A DNA stretch of 64,000 bases from Nocardioides gansuensis (lineage in GTDB: Bacteria > Actinomycetota > Actinomycetes > Propionibacteriales > Nocardioidaceae): contig NZ_QDGZ01000003.1 of assembly GCF_003076135.1 (NCBI RefSeq), forward strand, positions 452,975-516,974. The letters are read 5' to 3'. Below the pieces are notes generated by a model. It did not search any database, had not been told where the DNA came from, and worked only from the letters and a program-made list of their open reading frames with translations. The position numbers and the translations under genes are program-made. Below, one piece after another: positions 9,640-19,526 of this stretch (positions within the stretch are counted from its first letter, which is position 1; every line of letters begins with the position of its first letter).

Positions 9640-10211
9640 GACTCCTCCTTCCAGGTGTCGCGCAGGAGCTCGCGGAGGGCAGCGGAGCCGCGCGAGGCAT
9701 GGGCCTTGACCGAGCCGCGGGCGATGCCGAGGGCCTCGGCGATCTCGGCCTCCGAGAGCTCGAGGTAGTGCCGCAGCACCAGCACCTCCCGCTGCCGGGT
9801 CGGCAGCTGGGAGAGGGCAGCCAATACGGCGTCGCGCCGGGCAGCGTCGAGGGCGCCCCGGTCTGCCCCGGAAGCCGTCAGGGCCTGCCGGGTCATGGAC
9901 TCGACGGCCGGGGCGTGGCGGTCGACGACGCCCCGGTGACGCAGCACCGACCGGGAGCGGTTGACGACGGCCTGCCGCAGGTAGGCCAGCGCCTTGTCCG
10001 GGTCGCGCAACCGGGCCCACCTCGCGTGCATCGCGACGAAGGCGTCCTGGACGACCTCCTCGGCCGTGCCGACGTCGCGCACGAGGAGCACGGCCAGGCG
10101 GACCAGCTGCCGCCAGTGCGCGGCGTACAGCTCCTCCAGCGCGCGGTCGGCGCTCCACCGAGGCGCGGCGCTCACCGGAGCCGCCAGCTCGGGGGTCGCA
10201 TGGGTCATCAC
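9636..10211 (-). CDS. SigE-family (ECF) RNA polymerase sigma factor
   Basis: 191 residues. Region 2 is visible as LYAAHWRQLVRLAVLLVRD through EEVVQDAFVAMHARW, and region 4 as LPTRQREVLVLRHYLELSE followed by EIAEALGIARGSVKAHASRG. It lacks the SnoaL extension of some ECF groups. Translationally coupled to the downstream membrane protein by a 4-bp overlap. The regulon is unknown; the flanking GerMN-domain paralogues suggest envelope stress or envelope assembly. Confidence 0.88.
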   Translation of the reverse strand: MMTHATPELAAPVSAAPRWSADRALEELYAAHWRQLVRLAVLLVRDVGTAEEVVQDAFVAMHARWARLRDPDKALAYLRQAVVNRSRSVLRHRGVVDRHAPAVESMTRQALTASGADRGALDAARRDAVLAALSQLPTRQREVLVLRHYLELSEAEIAEALGIARGSVKAHASRGSAALRELLRDTWKEES

Positions 10212-10242
10212 GCTAGTGCGACGCCCCCGGCGCGCAGAGGGT

Positions 10243-11205
10243 TTACCGGACGGTGAAGTCCTTGGTGTCCTCGGTCGGGCCTGCTCCCTCCGCGCCGCCC
10301 GACGGGTCGTCGGTCATGGCGGCGAACGTGTAGTCGCCGGGGGCGAGGGAGGAGATGTCGATCTCGGCCTCCCACGGGTAGAGCTTGTCCATCCAGCCCT
10401 CGGCGGTGGAGAAGCCCTCCAGGACGACCGTGTCGCCCTGCCGGACCTCCCACGGGACGGTGGCCTCGAAGGAGCTGGCCACGCCGCCCGCCTTCAGGAC
10501 GTCGCCGGTCACGGTCGCGCCCTGCTCGGGCGAGGTGACGCTGACGAGGCCGAGCACGTCGAGCGGCTTGGCCTGGCTGAACTCCCTGTCGGTGGGCAGC
10601 CCGAAGAGCCGGAAGTCGCTGCCGCCGCGCTTGACCAGGACCGGGACGCGGGCCTGCTGCACGCCCTGCAGCGTGTAGACCAGCTGCTGCAGCGCGAGCC
10701 GTGCGTCGCGCTCGCTCATCCCGTCTGGTCGCTCGGTGAAGGCGTCGCTGGGGATCTGGACGAGCAGCACGCCGTCCGTCGCCTGCGCCGACAGCTCGAC
10801 GGCCGGCCAGAGGGTGCGGTAGTCGGGGTCGGTGGGCGTGCCGCCGGCGACCAGCCGGGCCGCCTCGGTGAGCGGGTCGCCGTCGACCTTGCGGAACTCG
10901 CGGAAGAGCCTCGGCCCCTGGGGGGTGTCGCCGACCCAGTAGACCGGGACCACGGTGCCCTCGGCCGCCGGCTCGCTTGCGGGCTCGCTGGGGGACTCGG
11001 TCGGCTCGGAGGTCTCGGTGGGGCTCTGCTCGTCCGTCGGCGCCTCGGTCGCGCTCGTGCCGGCCGCGGGCGACGGGTCGGCGGCCGGGTCGTCCTCGCC
11101 GCACGCGGTGAGCGCCGCGAGGCTGAGGAGCGCGACTGCCGCGAGGGCGCCGGTGCGCCGGCGGAGGAAGGCGCGGCCGGACGGGGACGAGAGGGGGGAG
11201 GTCAT
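10243..11205 (-). CDS. GerMN/Gmad2-type lipoprotein
   Basis: About 320 residues from the ATG at 11205 (an ATG 9 bp upstream is also possible). Signal peptide with lipobox: LAAVALLSLAALTAC, so it is probably lipid-anchored. A Ser/Thr/Glu/Pro linker is followed by a GerMN domain (VYWVGDTPQGPRLFREFR) and a Gmad2 domain (GGVASSFEATVPWEV ... DYTFAAMTDDPSGG). It is clearly paralogous to the protein encoded at 8596-9639, but anchored by lipid rather than a transmembrane helix. It lies 31 bp upstream of the sigma gene, same strand. Confidence 0.85.
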   Translation of the reverse strand: MTSPLSSPSGRAFLRRRTGALAAVALLSLAALTACGEDDPAADPSPAAGTSATEAPTDEQSPTETSEPTESPSEPASEPAAEGTVVPVYWVGDTPQGPRLFREFRKVDGDPLTEAARLVAGGTPTDPDYRTLWPAVELSAQATDGVLLVQIPSDAFTERPDGMSERDARLALQQLVYTLQGVQQARVPVLVKRGGSDFRLFGLPTDREFSQAKPLDVLGLVSVTSPEQGATVTGDVLKAGGVASSFEATVPWEVRQGDTVVLEGFSTAEGWMDKLYPWEAEIDISSLAPGDYTFAAMTDDPSGGAEGAGPTEDTKDFTVR

Positions 11206-11307
11206 GAGTTTCACGGTAGTGGGACGCGTCAGCGGGCCCGGGGTTTACACGCCGGGGCCGGCCGAGCACCCCTCCTCAACCGGCACAGGGGACCCTAGGG
11301 TGGAGGC

Positions 11308-11667
11308 ATGACCACTCCGGAGCGCTCCGACGACTGCCTGTTCTGCAAGATCGTGGCCGGCGACATCCCCGCGGAGATCGTGCACGCCACCGAGACCGCG
11401 GTCGCCTTCCGCGACGTCAACCGCCAGGCGCCGACCCACGTCCTGGTCGTGCCGACGAGCCACTACGAGAACGCCGGCGAGCTCGCCCGCCACGAGCCGG
11501 CCACTGCCGCCGAGCTGCTGACCGTCGCCGCCCACATCGCGGAGAAGGAGGGCATCGAGGAGGGCTACCGACTCGTCTTCAACACCGGGTCGGGAGCGGG
11601 CCAGACCGTCTGGCACGCCCACCTCCACGTGCTGGGTGGCAGGCCGCTGACCTGGCCTCCGGGTTGA
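11308..11667 (+). CDS. HIT-family (HinT-like) nucleotide hydrolase
   Basis: 119 residues. N-terminal CLFCKIVAGDIPAEIV is typical of HinT, and the histidine triad is visible near the C-terminus as WHAHLHVLGGRP (HxHxH). HinT proteins hydrolyse adenosine phosphoramidates and acyl-AMP. Leaderless-type start: TAGGGT (11296-11301), 6-nt gap, ATG. It precedes phoH, as in many actinobacteria. Confidence 0.93.
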   Translation: MTTPERSDDCLFCKIVAGDIPAEIVHATETAVAFRDVNRQAPTHVLVVPTSHYENAGELARHEPATAAELLTVAAHIAEKEGIEEGYRLVFNTGSGAGQTVWHAHLHVLGGRPLTWPPG

Positions 11668-11758
11668 CCGGGCCACGTGTACGACGCGTGGCCGCGGTGG
11701 GCCGCGGCGTACATGTCGGTGGCTGGCTGCCCGCCCGGCCCCGTAGCATGGTCGCGAC

Positions 11759-12765
<1,007 letters not shown>

Positions 12766-12769
<4 letters not shown>

Positions 12770-13251
12770 GCATCGAGGTCCTCAACGAGTCCGAGCAGGA
12801 CCTCGACGTGCGCCGGCTCTCCCGCCTGGCCCGCTTCGTGATGGACGCGATGCGGGTCCACCCGCTCGCGGAGCTGTGCATCAAGGCGGTCGACGAGGCC
12901 ACCATCGCCGAGCTCAACGAGCACTGGATGGAGAAGGAGGGCCCGACCGACGTGCTCGCGTTCCCGATGGACGAGCTGCGCCCGGGGCTGGTCAACGAGG
13001 AGCCCGAGGAGGGCGTCCTCGGTGACCTGGTCCTCTGCCCGGCCGTCGCCGAGCGGCAGGGCACCGAGGCCGGCCACGGCCGCGAGGCCGAGATCGACCT
13101 GCTCACCGTCCACGGCATCCTCCACCTGCTCGGCTACGACCACGCCGAGCCGGAGGAGCACCAGGAGATGTTCGGGCTCCAGGCCCGCCTTCTCGAGGAC
13201 TGGCGGGCCCACCTGCTGACGGACGAGGGTGCCGACGCCGGTGGCCGGTGA
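12766..13251 (+). CDS. ybeY: Endoribonuclease YbeY (rRNA maturation)
   Basis: 161 residues, GTG start overlapping the phoH stop. The zinc site is visible as HGILHLLGYDHAE (HxxxHxxGyxH), and the substrate-fold segment PTDVLAFPMDE is present. YbeY is a single-strand endoribonuclease for 16S rRNA 3' maturation and ribosome quality control. Translationally coupled with phoH and overlapping the CNNM gene by 23 bp. Confidence 0.95.
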
Positions 13252-14551
13252 TGCCTGGCTGCTCCTCGCAGCAGCCGCCCTCGTCACCCTCGCCGGACTC
13301 GTCTCGGCCGCCGACGCCGCACTGGGCGGCTTCTCTCGCGCCCGGGCTGAGGAGCTGCTCGCCGAGGGCCGCGCGGGCGCCCGTCGCCTGGTCCAGCTGC
13401 TCGACGACCGGCCGCGCTACCTCAACACCGCGCTGCTGCTCAGGCTGCTCTGCGAGATCGCCGCGACCGTCCTGGTCGCCCTGTGGGTGCATGACCTCTA
13501 CGACGGGCGCTTCTGGCCGGCGTACCTCACCGCCGTCGGGGCCATGCTGCTCGTCTCCTTCGTCGCCGTCGGCGTCGCCCCGCGCACGCTGGGCCGCCAG
13601 CACGCCGCGTCGGTCGCCCTCTTCTCGGCACCTCCGCTGGCCTTCGTCACCTCGGTGCTCGGCCCCATCCCGCAGCTGCTGATCCTCCTCGGCAACGCCA
13701 TCACCCCCGGCCGCGGCTTCCGTGAGGGACCGTTCTCCACCGAGATCGAGCTGCGGGAGCTCGTCGACCTCGCCGAGGCCTCTGCCGTGATCGAGTCCGG
13801 CGAGCGGAGGATGATCCACTCGGTCTTCGAGCTCGGCGACACGATCGCCCGCGAGGTGATGGTGCCGCGCAACGACGTCGTCTACATCGAGCGCCACAAG
13901 AACCTCCGCCAGACCATGTCGCTGTTCCTGCGCAGCGGCTACTCCCGCATCCCGGTCATCGACGACAACCTCGACCACGTCGCCGGCATGGCCTACCTCA
14001 AGGACGTCGTGCGCCGCGACTTCGAGGCGCCCGATGTCGAGCTCACCCAGCGCGTCGACGAGGTGATGCGGCCGGTCCACTTCGTGCCCGACTCCAAGCC
14101 GGTCGACGCCCTCCTCTCCGAGCTGCAGGCGCGACGCCAGCACATCGCGGTGGTCGTCGACGAATACGGCGGCACCGCCGGCCTGGTCACCATCGAGGAC
14201 GTGCTCGAGGAGATCGTCGGCGAGATCACGGACGAGTACGACGAGGAGGAGGTCGACGTCGAGCACCTCGAGGACGGGGCGACCCGGGTGTCGTCGCGCT
14301 TCCCGATCGACGACCTCGACGAGATCGTCGGCGTCGACGTGCAGGACGACGAGGTCGACTCCGTCGGCGGCCTGATGGCCAAGCACCTCGGCCGGGTGCC
14401 GATCCCCGGCTCGGTGGTGGTGGCGCACGGGCTGCGCTTCGAGGCCGAGCGGGCCACCGGCCGGCGCAACAAGATCGACACGGTCCTGGTGACCGTTGCG
14501 TCGCCGGAGGACGAGACCGAGGACGAGGAACAGGAGACCCAGGATGAGTGA
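13229..14551 (+). CDS. CNNM/CorC-type membrane transporter with CBS pair
   Basis: 440 residues. The N-terminal DUF21 domain contains about four hydrophobic helices, followed by a CBS pair ([19 protein letters not shown] ... [21 protein letters not shown]) and a C-terminal CorC/HlyC domain ([22 protein letters not shown], in part). Family members are linked to Mg2+/Co2+ export; older annotation is hemolysin. Start GTG at 13229 overlaps ybeY; GTG at 13241 is an alternative. Confidence 0.9.
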   Translation: MPTPVAGDAWLLLAAAALVTLAGLVSAADAALGGFSRARAEELLAEGRAGARRLVQLLDDRPRYLNTALLLRLLCEIAATVLVALWVHDLYDGRFWPAYLTAVGAMLLVSFVAVGVAPRTLGRQHAASVALFSAPPLAFVTSVLGPIPQLLILLGNAITPGRGFREGPFSTEIELRELVDLAEASAVIESGERRMIHSVFELGDTIAREVMVPRNDVVYIERHKNLRQTMSLFLRSGYSRIPVIDDNLDHVAGMAYLKDVVRRDFEAPDVELTQRVDEVMRPVHFVPDSKPVDALLSELQARRQHIAVVVDEYGGTAGLVTIEDVLEEIVGEITDEYDEEEVDVEHLEDGATRVSSRFPIDDLDEIVGVDVQDDEVDSVGGLMAKHLGRVPIPGSVVVAHGLRFEAERATGRRNKIDTVLVTVASPEDETEDEEQETQDE

Positions 14552-14885
14552 GGAGTCAGCCGCCGTGCTGTCCGCCGAGGACCGCAAGCTGGTGACCCTG
14601 GCACGGGCGACGCGCGCCCGGGTGGGCGCGGCCGAGGGCGCCGCCGTCCGCGACCTCGACGGCCGGACCTACGCCGCCGCCTCGGTGGAGCTCGACTCGC
14701 TGCGCCTCTCGGCCCTGCAGGTGTGCGTCGCGATGGCCTACGCGTCGGGGTCGGACGGCCTCGAGGCGGCGGTGCTGCTCACCGAGGCCGACAGCCTCTC
14801 GCCCGACGACGAGGCGGCGCTCGTGGAGTTCGGCGGCGACGGGGTCGTCGTGCACCTCGGCGATCCGCGCGGCAACCTGCGCTGA
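14544..14885 (+). CDS. Small cytidine deaminase-like protein
   Basis: 113 residues from the ATG at 14544, overlapping the CNNM stop by 8 bp. It resembles the short cytidine-deaminase-fold proteins placed before era in actinobacteria ([20 protein letters not shown]). The catalytic zinc motifs of true Cdd (HAE and PCxxC) are absent, so it is probably not an active deaminase; it may be structural or ribosome-linked given its neighbours. Confidence 0.75.
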   Translation: MSEESAAVLSAEDRKLVTLARATRARVGAAEGAAVRDLDGRTYAAASVELDSLRLSALQVCVAMAYASGSDGLEAAVLLTEADSLSPDDEAALVEFGGDGVVVHLGDPRGNLR

Positions 14886-14915
14886 CCCGGGCGCCGGTGG
14901 CGCTACGGTGGACGC

Positions 14916-16310
14916 GTGGGCGTCACCCTCGCAGCACACTCAGAGGGCATCGCGCGGCTGCGCGAGTCCTACGCACGCGTGCCCCGGGACCAGCCGGTCC
15001 GGCTGGCCAAGCGCACGTCCAACCTGTTCCGGCCCCGTTCCGCCTCGCGCGCGCCCGGCCTGGACGTCACCGGCCTGACGGGAGTCCTCCACGTCGACCC
15101 GGTGAAGCGGATCGCCGAGGTGCAGGGGATGTGCACCTACGAGCACCTCGTCGACGCGACGCTCCCGCACGGCCTGATGCCGCTCGTGGTCCCGCAGCTG
15201 CGCACCATCACCCTCGGCGGCGCCGTCAGCGGCCTCGGGATCGAGTCGACCAGCTTTCGCCACGGCCTGCCGCACGAGTCGGTCCTCGAGATGGACGTGT
15301 TCACCGGCGCCGGCGACGTCCTGACGACCTACCCCGGCGACGACCTCTTCGACGCCTTCCCCAACTCCTACGGCTGCCTCGGCTACGCGACGCGGCTGCT
15401 GATCGCGCTGGAGGAGGTCCAGCCGTACGTCGCGCTGCGCCACGTCGCCTTCGCCGACCACGCCGCCCTGGAGTCGGCCGTCCGCGAGGTCGTCGCCACC
15501 CGCGCCTGGGCGGGTGAGCGGGTCGACGCGATGGACGGCGTCGTCTTCGCGCCGGGCGACATCCGGCTGACGTTCGCGCGCTGGACGGACGGTGGTCTCG
15601 ATACGCCGCCTCGTTCCCCGGCGGCCACTCGACCAGCGGCACCCACCAGCGACTACACCGGCCAGCAGGTCTACTACCGCTCGGTCCACGACCGCGACAC
15701 CGACCTGCTCACCGTCCACGACTACCTCTGGCGCTGGGACACCGACTGGTTCTGGTGCTCGGCGGCGTTCGGCGCCCAGCACCCCGTCGTACGCCGCCTG
15801 TGGCCGCGCCGCTGGCGCCGCTCGGACGTCTACCACCGGCTGCTCGGCCTCGACCACCGGCTGCACATCGCGGATCGGCTCGACCGCCGGGCCGGCCGAC
15901 CGCAGCGGGAGCGGGTCGTGCAGGACGTCGAGGTCCCAGTCGAGCGGCTGGGGGAGTTCCTGGACTGGTTCGATCGCGAGGTGGGCATGCGTCCGGTGTG
16001 GCTCTGCCCAGTGGTGGCGACGCGGCCGTGGCCGACCTATCCGCTGGAGCCCGGCCGGGTCTACGTCAACGTCGGCTTCTGGGGCACCGTGCACGTCGGC
16101 CCCGAGGCCGCCGACTCCCCACGCAACCGGGCGATCGAGCAGCGCGTGCTCGAGCTCGGCGGCCACAAGTCCCTCTACTCAGAGGCCTTCTACGACCCCG
16201 AGACGTTCGAGCGGCTCTACGGCGGAGACCACCTGGCCAAGGTCAAGGCCCAGCACGACCCCGACGGGCGCCTGCCCACCCTCTACGAGAAGGCAGTGAC
16301 ACGACGATGA
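14916..16310 (+). CDS. tmsA: FAD-binding oxidoreductase, candidate TmsA (10-methylene fatty acid reductase)
   Basis: 464 residues, GTG start with TACGGT (14904-14909) 6 nt upstream. N-terminal FAD-linked oxidase fold: VDPVKRIAEVQGMCTYEHL, PQLRTITLGGAVSGLGIES. It overlaps by 3 bp a cyclopropane-synthase-like methyltransferase, which is the gene pair of the tms/bfa operon: methyl transfer to oleate, then reduction to 10-methylstearate. The pathway assignment rests on gene pairing and fold. A 57-bp, 19-codon palindromic repeat is inserted in frame at 15591-15647, adding about residues 226-244 without breaking the gene. These lipids are typical of Nocardioides membranes. Confidence 0.75.
   Translation: MGVTLAAHSEGIARLRESYARVPRDQPVRLAKRTSNLFRPRSASRAPGLDVTGLTGVLHVDPVKRIAEVQGMCTYEHLVDATLPHGLMPLVVPQLRTITLGGAVSGLGIESTSFRHGLPHESVLEMDVFTGAGDVLTTYPGDDLFDAFPNSYGCLGYATRLLIALEEVQPYVALRHVAFADHAALESAVREVVATRAWAGERVDAMDGVVFAPGDIRLTFARWTDGGLDTPPRSPAATRPAAPTSDYTGQQVYYRSVHDRDTDLLTVHDYLWRWDTDWFWCSAAFGAQHPVVRRLWPRRWRRSDVYHRLLGLDHRLHIADRLDRRAGRPQRERVVQDVEVPVERLGEFLDWFDREVGMRPVWLCPVVATRPWPTYPLEPGRVYVNVGFWGTVHVGPEAADSPRNRAIEQRVLELGGHKSLYSEAFYDPETFERLYGGDHLAKVKAQHDPDGRLPTLYEKAVTRR
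15591..15647 (+). repeat. REP-like palindromic repeat inserted in tmsA
   Basis: 57 bp beginning GGTGGTCTCGATACGCCGCC and ending GCGGCACCCACC. The outer ends GGTGG and CCACC pair, TGGTC pairs with GACCA, and CGCCGCC pairs with GGCGGCC around the loop TCGTTCCCC. The length is a multiple of three, so the host gene stays open. The left-end GGTGGTCTCGA and right-end CTCGACCAGCG recur in the repeat at 33076-33118. Confidence 0.75.
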
Positions 16311-17602
16311 CGACCCACATGGGGCCAGGCACCCGGCCCGACACCACGCTGGCAGGGACGCTCTCCTCCCTGCTGCGCGAGGGCATGCCCGTGCGCTTCA
16401 CGGCGTACGACGGCAGCACGGCCGGGCCGCCGGACTGCCCCGTCGGTCTCGAGCTACGCAACAGGCGCGGGCTCTCCTACCTGCTCACCGCGCCCGGTGA
16501 CCTCGGCTTCGCCCGGGCCTACGTGACAGGCGACCTGGTGCTGCACGGCGTACACCCGGGCGACCCCTACGACGCGCTCCGGCTGCTGATGAGCCGGCTG
16601 GAGTTCCGGGTGCCGTCGCTGCCCGAGGTCGCGGAGGCGGTGCGCGGACTCGGGCCCGACGTGCTCATCCCGCCGCCGGTGCCGCCGGAGGAGCACCCGC
16701 CGCGCTGGCGCCGGGTGCTGGAGGGCTGGCGCCACTCGATGGCCCGCGACGCCGAGGCGATCCATCACCACTACGACGTCTCCAACCGCTTCTACGAGCT
16801 CGTCCTCGGTCCGTCGATGGCCTACACGTGTGCCGTCTACCCGGAGGCCGACGCCAGCCTCGAGGAGGCCCAGGCCGAGAAGCACGACCTCATCTGCCGC
16901 AAGCTCGGGCTGCAGCCGGGGATGCGGCTCCTCGACGTGGGCTGCGGCTGGGGCGGCATGGTGCGCCATGCGGCGCGGGAGTACGGCGTCGAGGCGCTGG
17001 GCGTGACCCTGTCGAAGCAGCAGGCGAGCTGGGCGCGGGCCGCGATCGAGCGCGAGGGCCTCGGCGACCTCGTCGAGGTGCGGCACGCCGACTACCGGCA
17101 GATCGTCGAGGGCGGCTTCGACGCGATCAGCTCGATCGGACTGACCGAGCACATCGGCGTGCGCAACTACCCGGCCTACTTCGCCTTCCTCCGCGACCGC
17201 CTGCGCCCGCAGGGCCGCCTGCTCAACCACTGCATCACCCGGCCGCACAACCGGCCGCAGTCGATCGGCGCGTTCCTCGACCGCTACATCTTCCCCGACG
17301 GCGAGCTGACGGGATCGGGCCGGATCATCACCGAGGCGCAGGACGCCGGCCTCGAGGTGATGCACGAGGAGAACTTCCGCCGGCACTACGCCCGCACGCT
17401 CGCCGCGTGGTGCGCCAACCTGGTCGCCCACTGGGACGAGTGCGTCGCCGAGGCCGGCGAGGGTACGGCGCGGGCATGGGGCCTCTACCTCGCCGGCTCC
17501 CGGCTCGCGTTCGAGCGCAACGAGATCCAGCTGCACCAGGTGCTCGCGGTGCGCACCGACGACGACGGCGAGGACGGCTTCCCGCTGCGCCCCACCTTCT
17601 GA
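16307..17602 (+). CDS. tmsB: Cyclopropane-fatty-acid-synthase-like methyltransferase, candidate TmsB
   Basis: 431 residues, ATG at 16307 overlapping the tmsA stop. An N-terminal lipid-binding part (LSYLLTAPGDLGFARAYVTG) is followed by the SAM site LLDVGCGWGGMVRHAA near residue 210 and the CFA-type segment HHHYDVSNRFYELVLG. Length fits the family. Next to the flavoprotein this suggests methylation at C-10 of an unsaturated phospholipid acyl chain rather than cyclopropanation. No membrane protein TmsC is seen next to it; a siderophore reductase-like gene follows instead. Confidence 0.78.
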   Translation: MTTHMGPGTRPDTTLAGTLSSLLREGMPVRFTAYDGSTAGPPDCPVGLELRNRRGLSYLLTAPGDLGFARAYVTGDLVLHGVHPGDPYDALRLLMSRLEFRVPSLPEVAEAVRGLGPDVLIPPPVPPEEHPPRWRRVLEGWRHSMARDAEAIHHHYDVSNRFYELVLGPSMAYTCAVYPEADASLEEAQAEKHDLICRKLGLQPGMRLLDVGCGWGGMVRHAAREYGVEALGVTLSKQQASWARAAIEREGLGDLVEVRHADYRQIVEGGFDAISSIGLTEHIGVRNYPAYFAFLRDRLRPQGRLLNHCITRPHNRPQSIGAFLDRYIFPDGELTGSGRIITEAQDAGLEVMHEENFRRHYARTLAAWCANLVAHWDECVAEAGEGTARAWGLYLAGSRLAFERNEIQLHQVLAVRTDDDGEDGFPLRPTF

Positions 17603-17608
17603 CGAGTG

Positions 17609-17685
17609 GGCGCATCTGCACACGGGCAGGGCGCCGAGTCGGCGCATCTGCACACGAGCAGGGCGCCGAGTCGGCGCATCTGCAC
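17609..17685 (+). repeat. 32-bp tandem repeat, 2.4 copies
   Basis: Copies at 17609-17640 and 17641-17672 differ at one base, and a third partial copy covers 17673-17685. Each begins GGCGCATCTGCAC. It fills the gap between tmsB and the siderophore-interacting protein gene. No spacer variation is present, so it is not CRISPR-like. Confidence 0.85.
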
Positions 17686-17712
17686 GCGCGCGCCGGCCGG
17701 TAGCCTTGGCCG

Positions 17713-18489
17713 GTGAGCACCCGCGCAGCACAGCACTCCGCGACCGTCCTGCGTCGTGAGCAGCTCTCGCCCCACCTGGTCCGGCTGGTGCTCGGCGTCG
17801 ACGGCTTCACCTCGACCGGAGTGCCGGACGAGTGGGTCGGCCTCATCGTCCCCGGCCAGTTCCAGAGCCGCTACTACACGGTGCGATCGGTCGCCGACGG
17901 CGAGCTCACGGTCGACGTCGTGGTGCACGAGGTGGGCCTGGTGACCGAGTGGGCCTCTCGCGACTGCACCGGCGAGCCGGTGACGGTCACCGACCCGAAG
18001 GCCTCCTTCGCGATGCCCCAGGACTCCCGGTGGCTGCTGCTGGTGGGCGACCTCACCGCGATGCCCGCGATGGCCCGGATCGCGGAGTCGGTCCTCGACC
18101 TGCCCGTGCGGATCTGGGCCGAGGTGCCCGACGACCTCGCGACCTACCTGCCGGACGGCCCCGCCGTCACCTGGCTGGCTCCGCCGGCCGAGGGCCAGAG
18201 CGACCTGGCGGCCGTCGTGGAGGGCATCGACTGGCCCGACGGCGACGGCTACTTCTGGATGGCCGGCGAGTCGGCGCAGATGCGGGCGATCCGCAAGCAC
18301 CTGATGCGCGACCGCCGATTGCCCAGCGACCGCTACGACGTGATGGGCTACTGGCGGGCCGGTGCGCAGCGACAGCCGCGAGCGGTCGACCCGGGCCCCA
18401 TCTACCGGGCCGGCAAGGCCAGGGGCTTGACCGACGAGCAGATCTGGGCCGACTACGACGCCGCCAGGGAGGCACACGATGGTCGATGA
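17713..18489 (+). CDS. Siderophore-interacting protein (ferric-siderophore reductase family)
   Basis: 258 residues, GTG start with TAGCCT (17701-17706) 6 nt upstream. FAD-binding SIP domain: GQFQSRYYTVRSVADGELTV; NAD(P)H-binding SIP C-terminal domain: WLLLVGDLTAMPAMARI and YFWMAGESAQMRAIRKHL. Such proteins reduce ferric siderophores in the cytosol to release iron. It could alternatively supply electrons to the neighbouring TmsA/TmsB reaction. Its end overlaps the era start by 11 bp. Confidence 0.9.
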   Translation: MSTRAAQHSATVLRREQLSPHLVRLVLGVDGFTSTGVPDEWVGLIVPGQFQSRYYTVRSVADGELTVDVVVHEVGLVTEWASRDCTGEPVTVTDPKASFAMPQDSRWLLLVGDLTAMPAMARIAESVLDLPVRIWAEVPDDLATYLPDGPAVTWLAPPAEGQSDLAAVVEGIDWPDGDGYFWMAGESAQMRAIRKHLMRDRRLPSDRYDVMGYWRAGAQRQPRAVDPGPIYRAGKARGLTDEQIWADYDAAREAHDGR

Positions 18490-19522
18490 CGACCACGACG
18501 ACTTCGAGGACCACGAAGACCTCGACGACGAGCTCGACGACGACGACGTCGACAGCGACTTCGACCTCTCGGGAGTGGCGCCGGCCGGCCCGATGACCGG
18601 CGGGGTCGAGGGCTATCGCTCCGGCTTTGCCTCCTTCGTGGGCCGCCCCAACGCCGGCAAGTCCACGCTCACCAACGCGCTTGTCGGCACCAAGGTGGTC
18701 ATCACGTCGCCGAAGCCGCAGACGACGCGCACCGTCGTACGCGGCATCGTGCACCGCCCCGACGCCCAGCTCATCCTGGTCGACACCCCGGGCCTCCACC
18801 GGCCGCGCACCCTGCTCGGCGAGCGGCTCAACGACCTCGTCAAGACGACGTGGGCGGAGGTCGACGTCGTCGCCGTGTGCTTCCCGGCGAACGAGAAGGT
18901 CGGCCCGGGCGACCGGTTCATCGTCAACGAGCTGGCCAAGGTGCGGCGTACGACGAAGATCGCCGTCGCCACCAAGACCGATCTGGCCACGCCCGAGCAG
19001 ATCGGGCGGCACCTCCTTGACATCGCCGAGCTCGGCCGCGAGACCGACACCGAGTGGGCCGAGATCGTGCCCGTCTCCGCGGTGTCGGGGGAGCAGGTGT
19101 CGCTGCTCGAGGACCTGCTCGTGCAGATGATGCCCGAGGGACCGCAGCTCTACCCCGACGGTGACCTCACCGACGCCCCCGAGCAGGTGCTGGCCGCGGA
19201 GCTGATCCGCGAGGCCGCGCTCGAGGGCGTGCGCGACGAGCTGCCGCACTCGATCGCCGTGGTGGTCGAGGAGATGGGGCTGCGCGAGGGACGCCCGGCC
19301 GACAGGCCGCTGCTCGACATCCACGCCAACCTCTACGTCGAGCGGTCGTCCCAGAAGGGCATCGTGATCGGCCACAAGGGTGCCCGGCTGCGCTCCGTCG
19401 GCACGGCGGCGCGGAAGCAGATCGAGGCGCTGCTCGGCACCCCGGTCTACCTCGACCTGCACGTCAAGATCGCCAAGGACTGGCAGCGCGACCCGCGCCA
19501 GCTGCGCAAGCTGGGGTTCTAG
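18479..19522 (+). CDS. era: GTPase Era
   Basis: 347 residues. G1 is GRPNAGKST, G3 DTPGLH, G4 TKTD; the C-terminal KH domain has KGIVIGHKGARLRSVG and ends LRKLGF. Era binds the 3' end of 16S rRNA in 30S assembly. The chosen ATG gives a highly acidic N-terminal tail of about 50 residues before the G domain, longer than in most Era; the ATG at 18593 would remove most of it. The 11-bp overlap with the upstream gene fits the longer form. Confidence 0.95.
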   Translation: MVDDDHDDFEDHEDLDDELDDDDVDSDFDLSGVAPAGPMTGGVEGYRSGFASFVGRPNAGKSTLTNALVGTKVVITSPKPQTTRTVVRGIVHRPDAQLILVDTPGLHRPRTLLGERLNDLVKTTWAEVDVVAVCFPANEKVGPGDRFIVNELAKVRRTTKIAVATKTDLATPEQIGRHLLDIAELGRETDTEWAEIVPVSAVSGEQVSLLEDLLVQMMPEGPQLYPDGDLTDAPEQVLAAELIREAALEGVRDELPHSIAVVVEEMGLREGRPADRPLLDIHANLYVERSSQKGIVIGHKGARLRSVGTAARKQIEALLGTPVYLDLHVKIAKDWQRDPRQLRKLGF

Positions 19523-19526
19523 GGGA

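Noticed and set aside
13103..14587. Reverse-strand 494-codon frame opposite the CNNM transporter
   Set aside because: It mirrors the codon bias of the true gene and consists of Arg/Asp/Glu/Val-rich sequence without motifs.
17609..17685. CRISPR array
   Set aside because: The repeats are directly adjacent without spacers, there are only 2.4 copies, and no cas genes are nearby.
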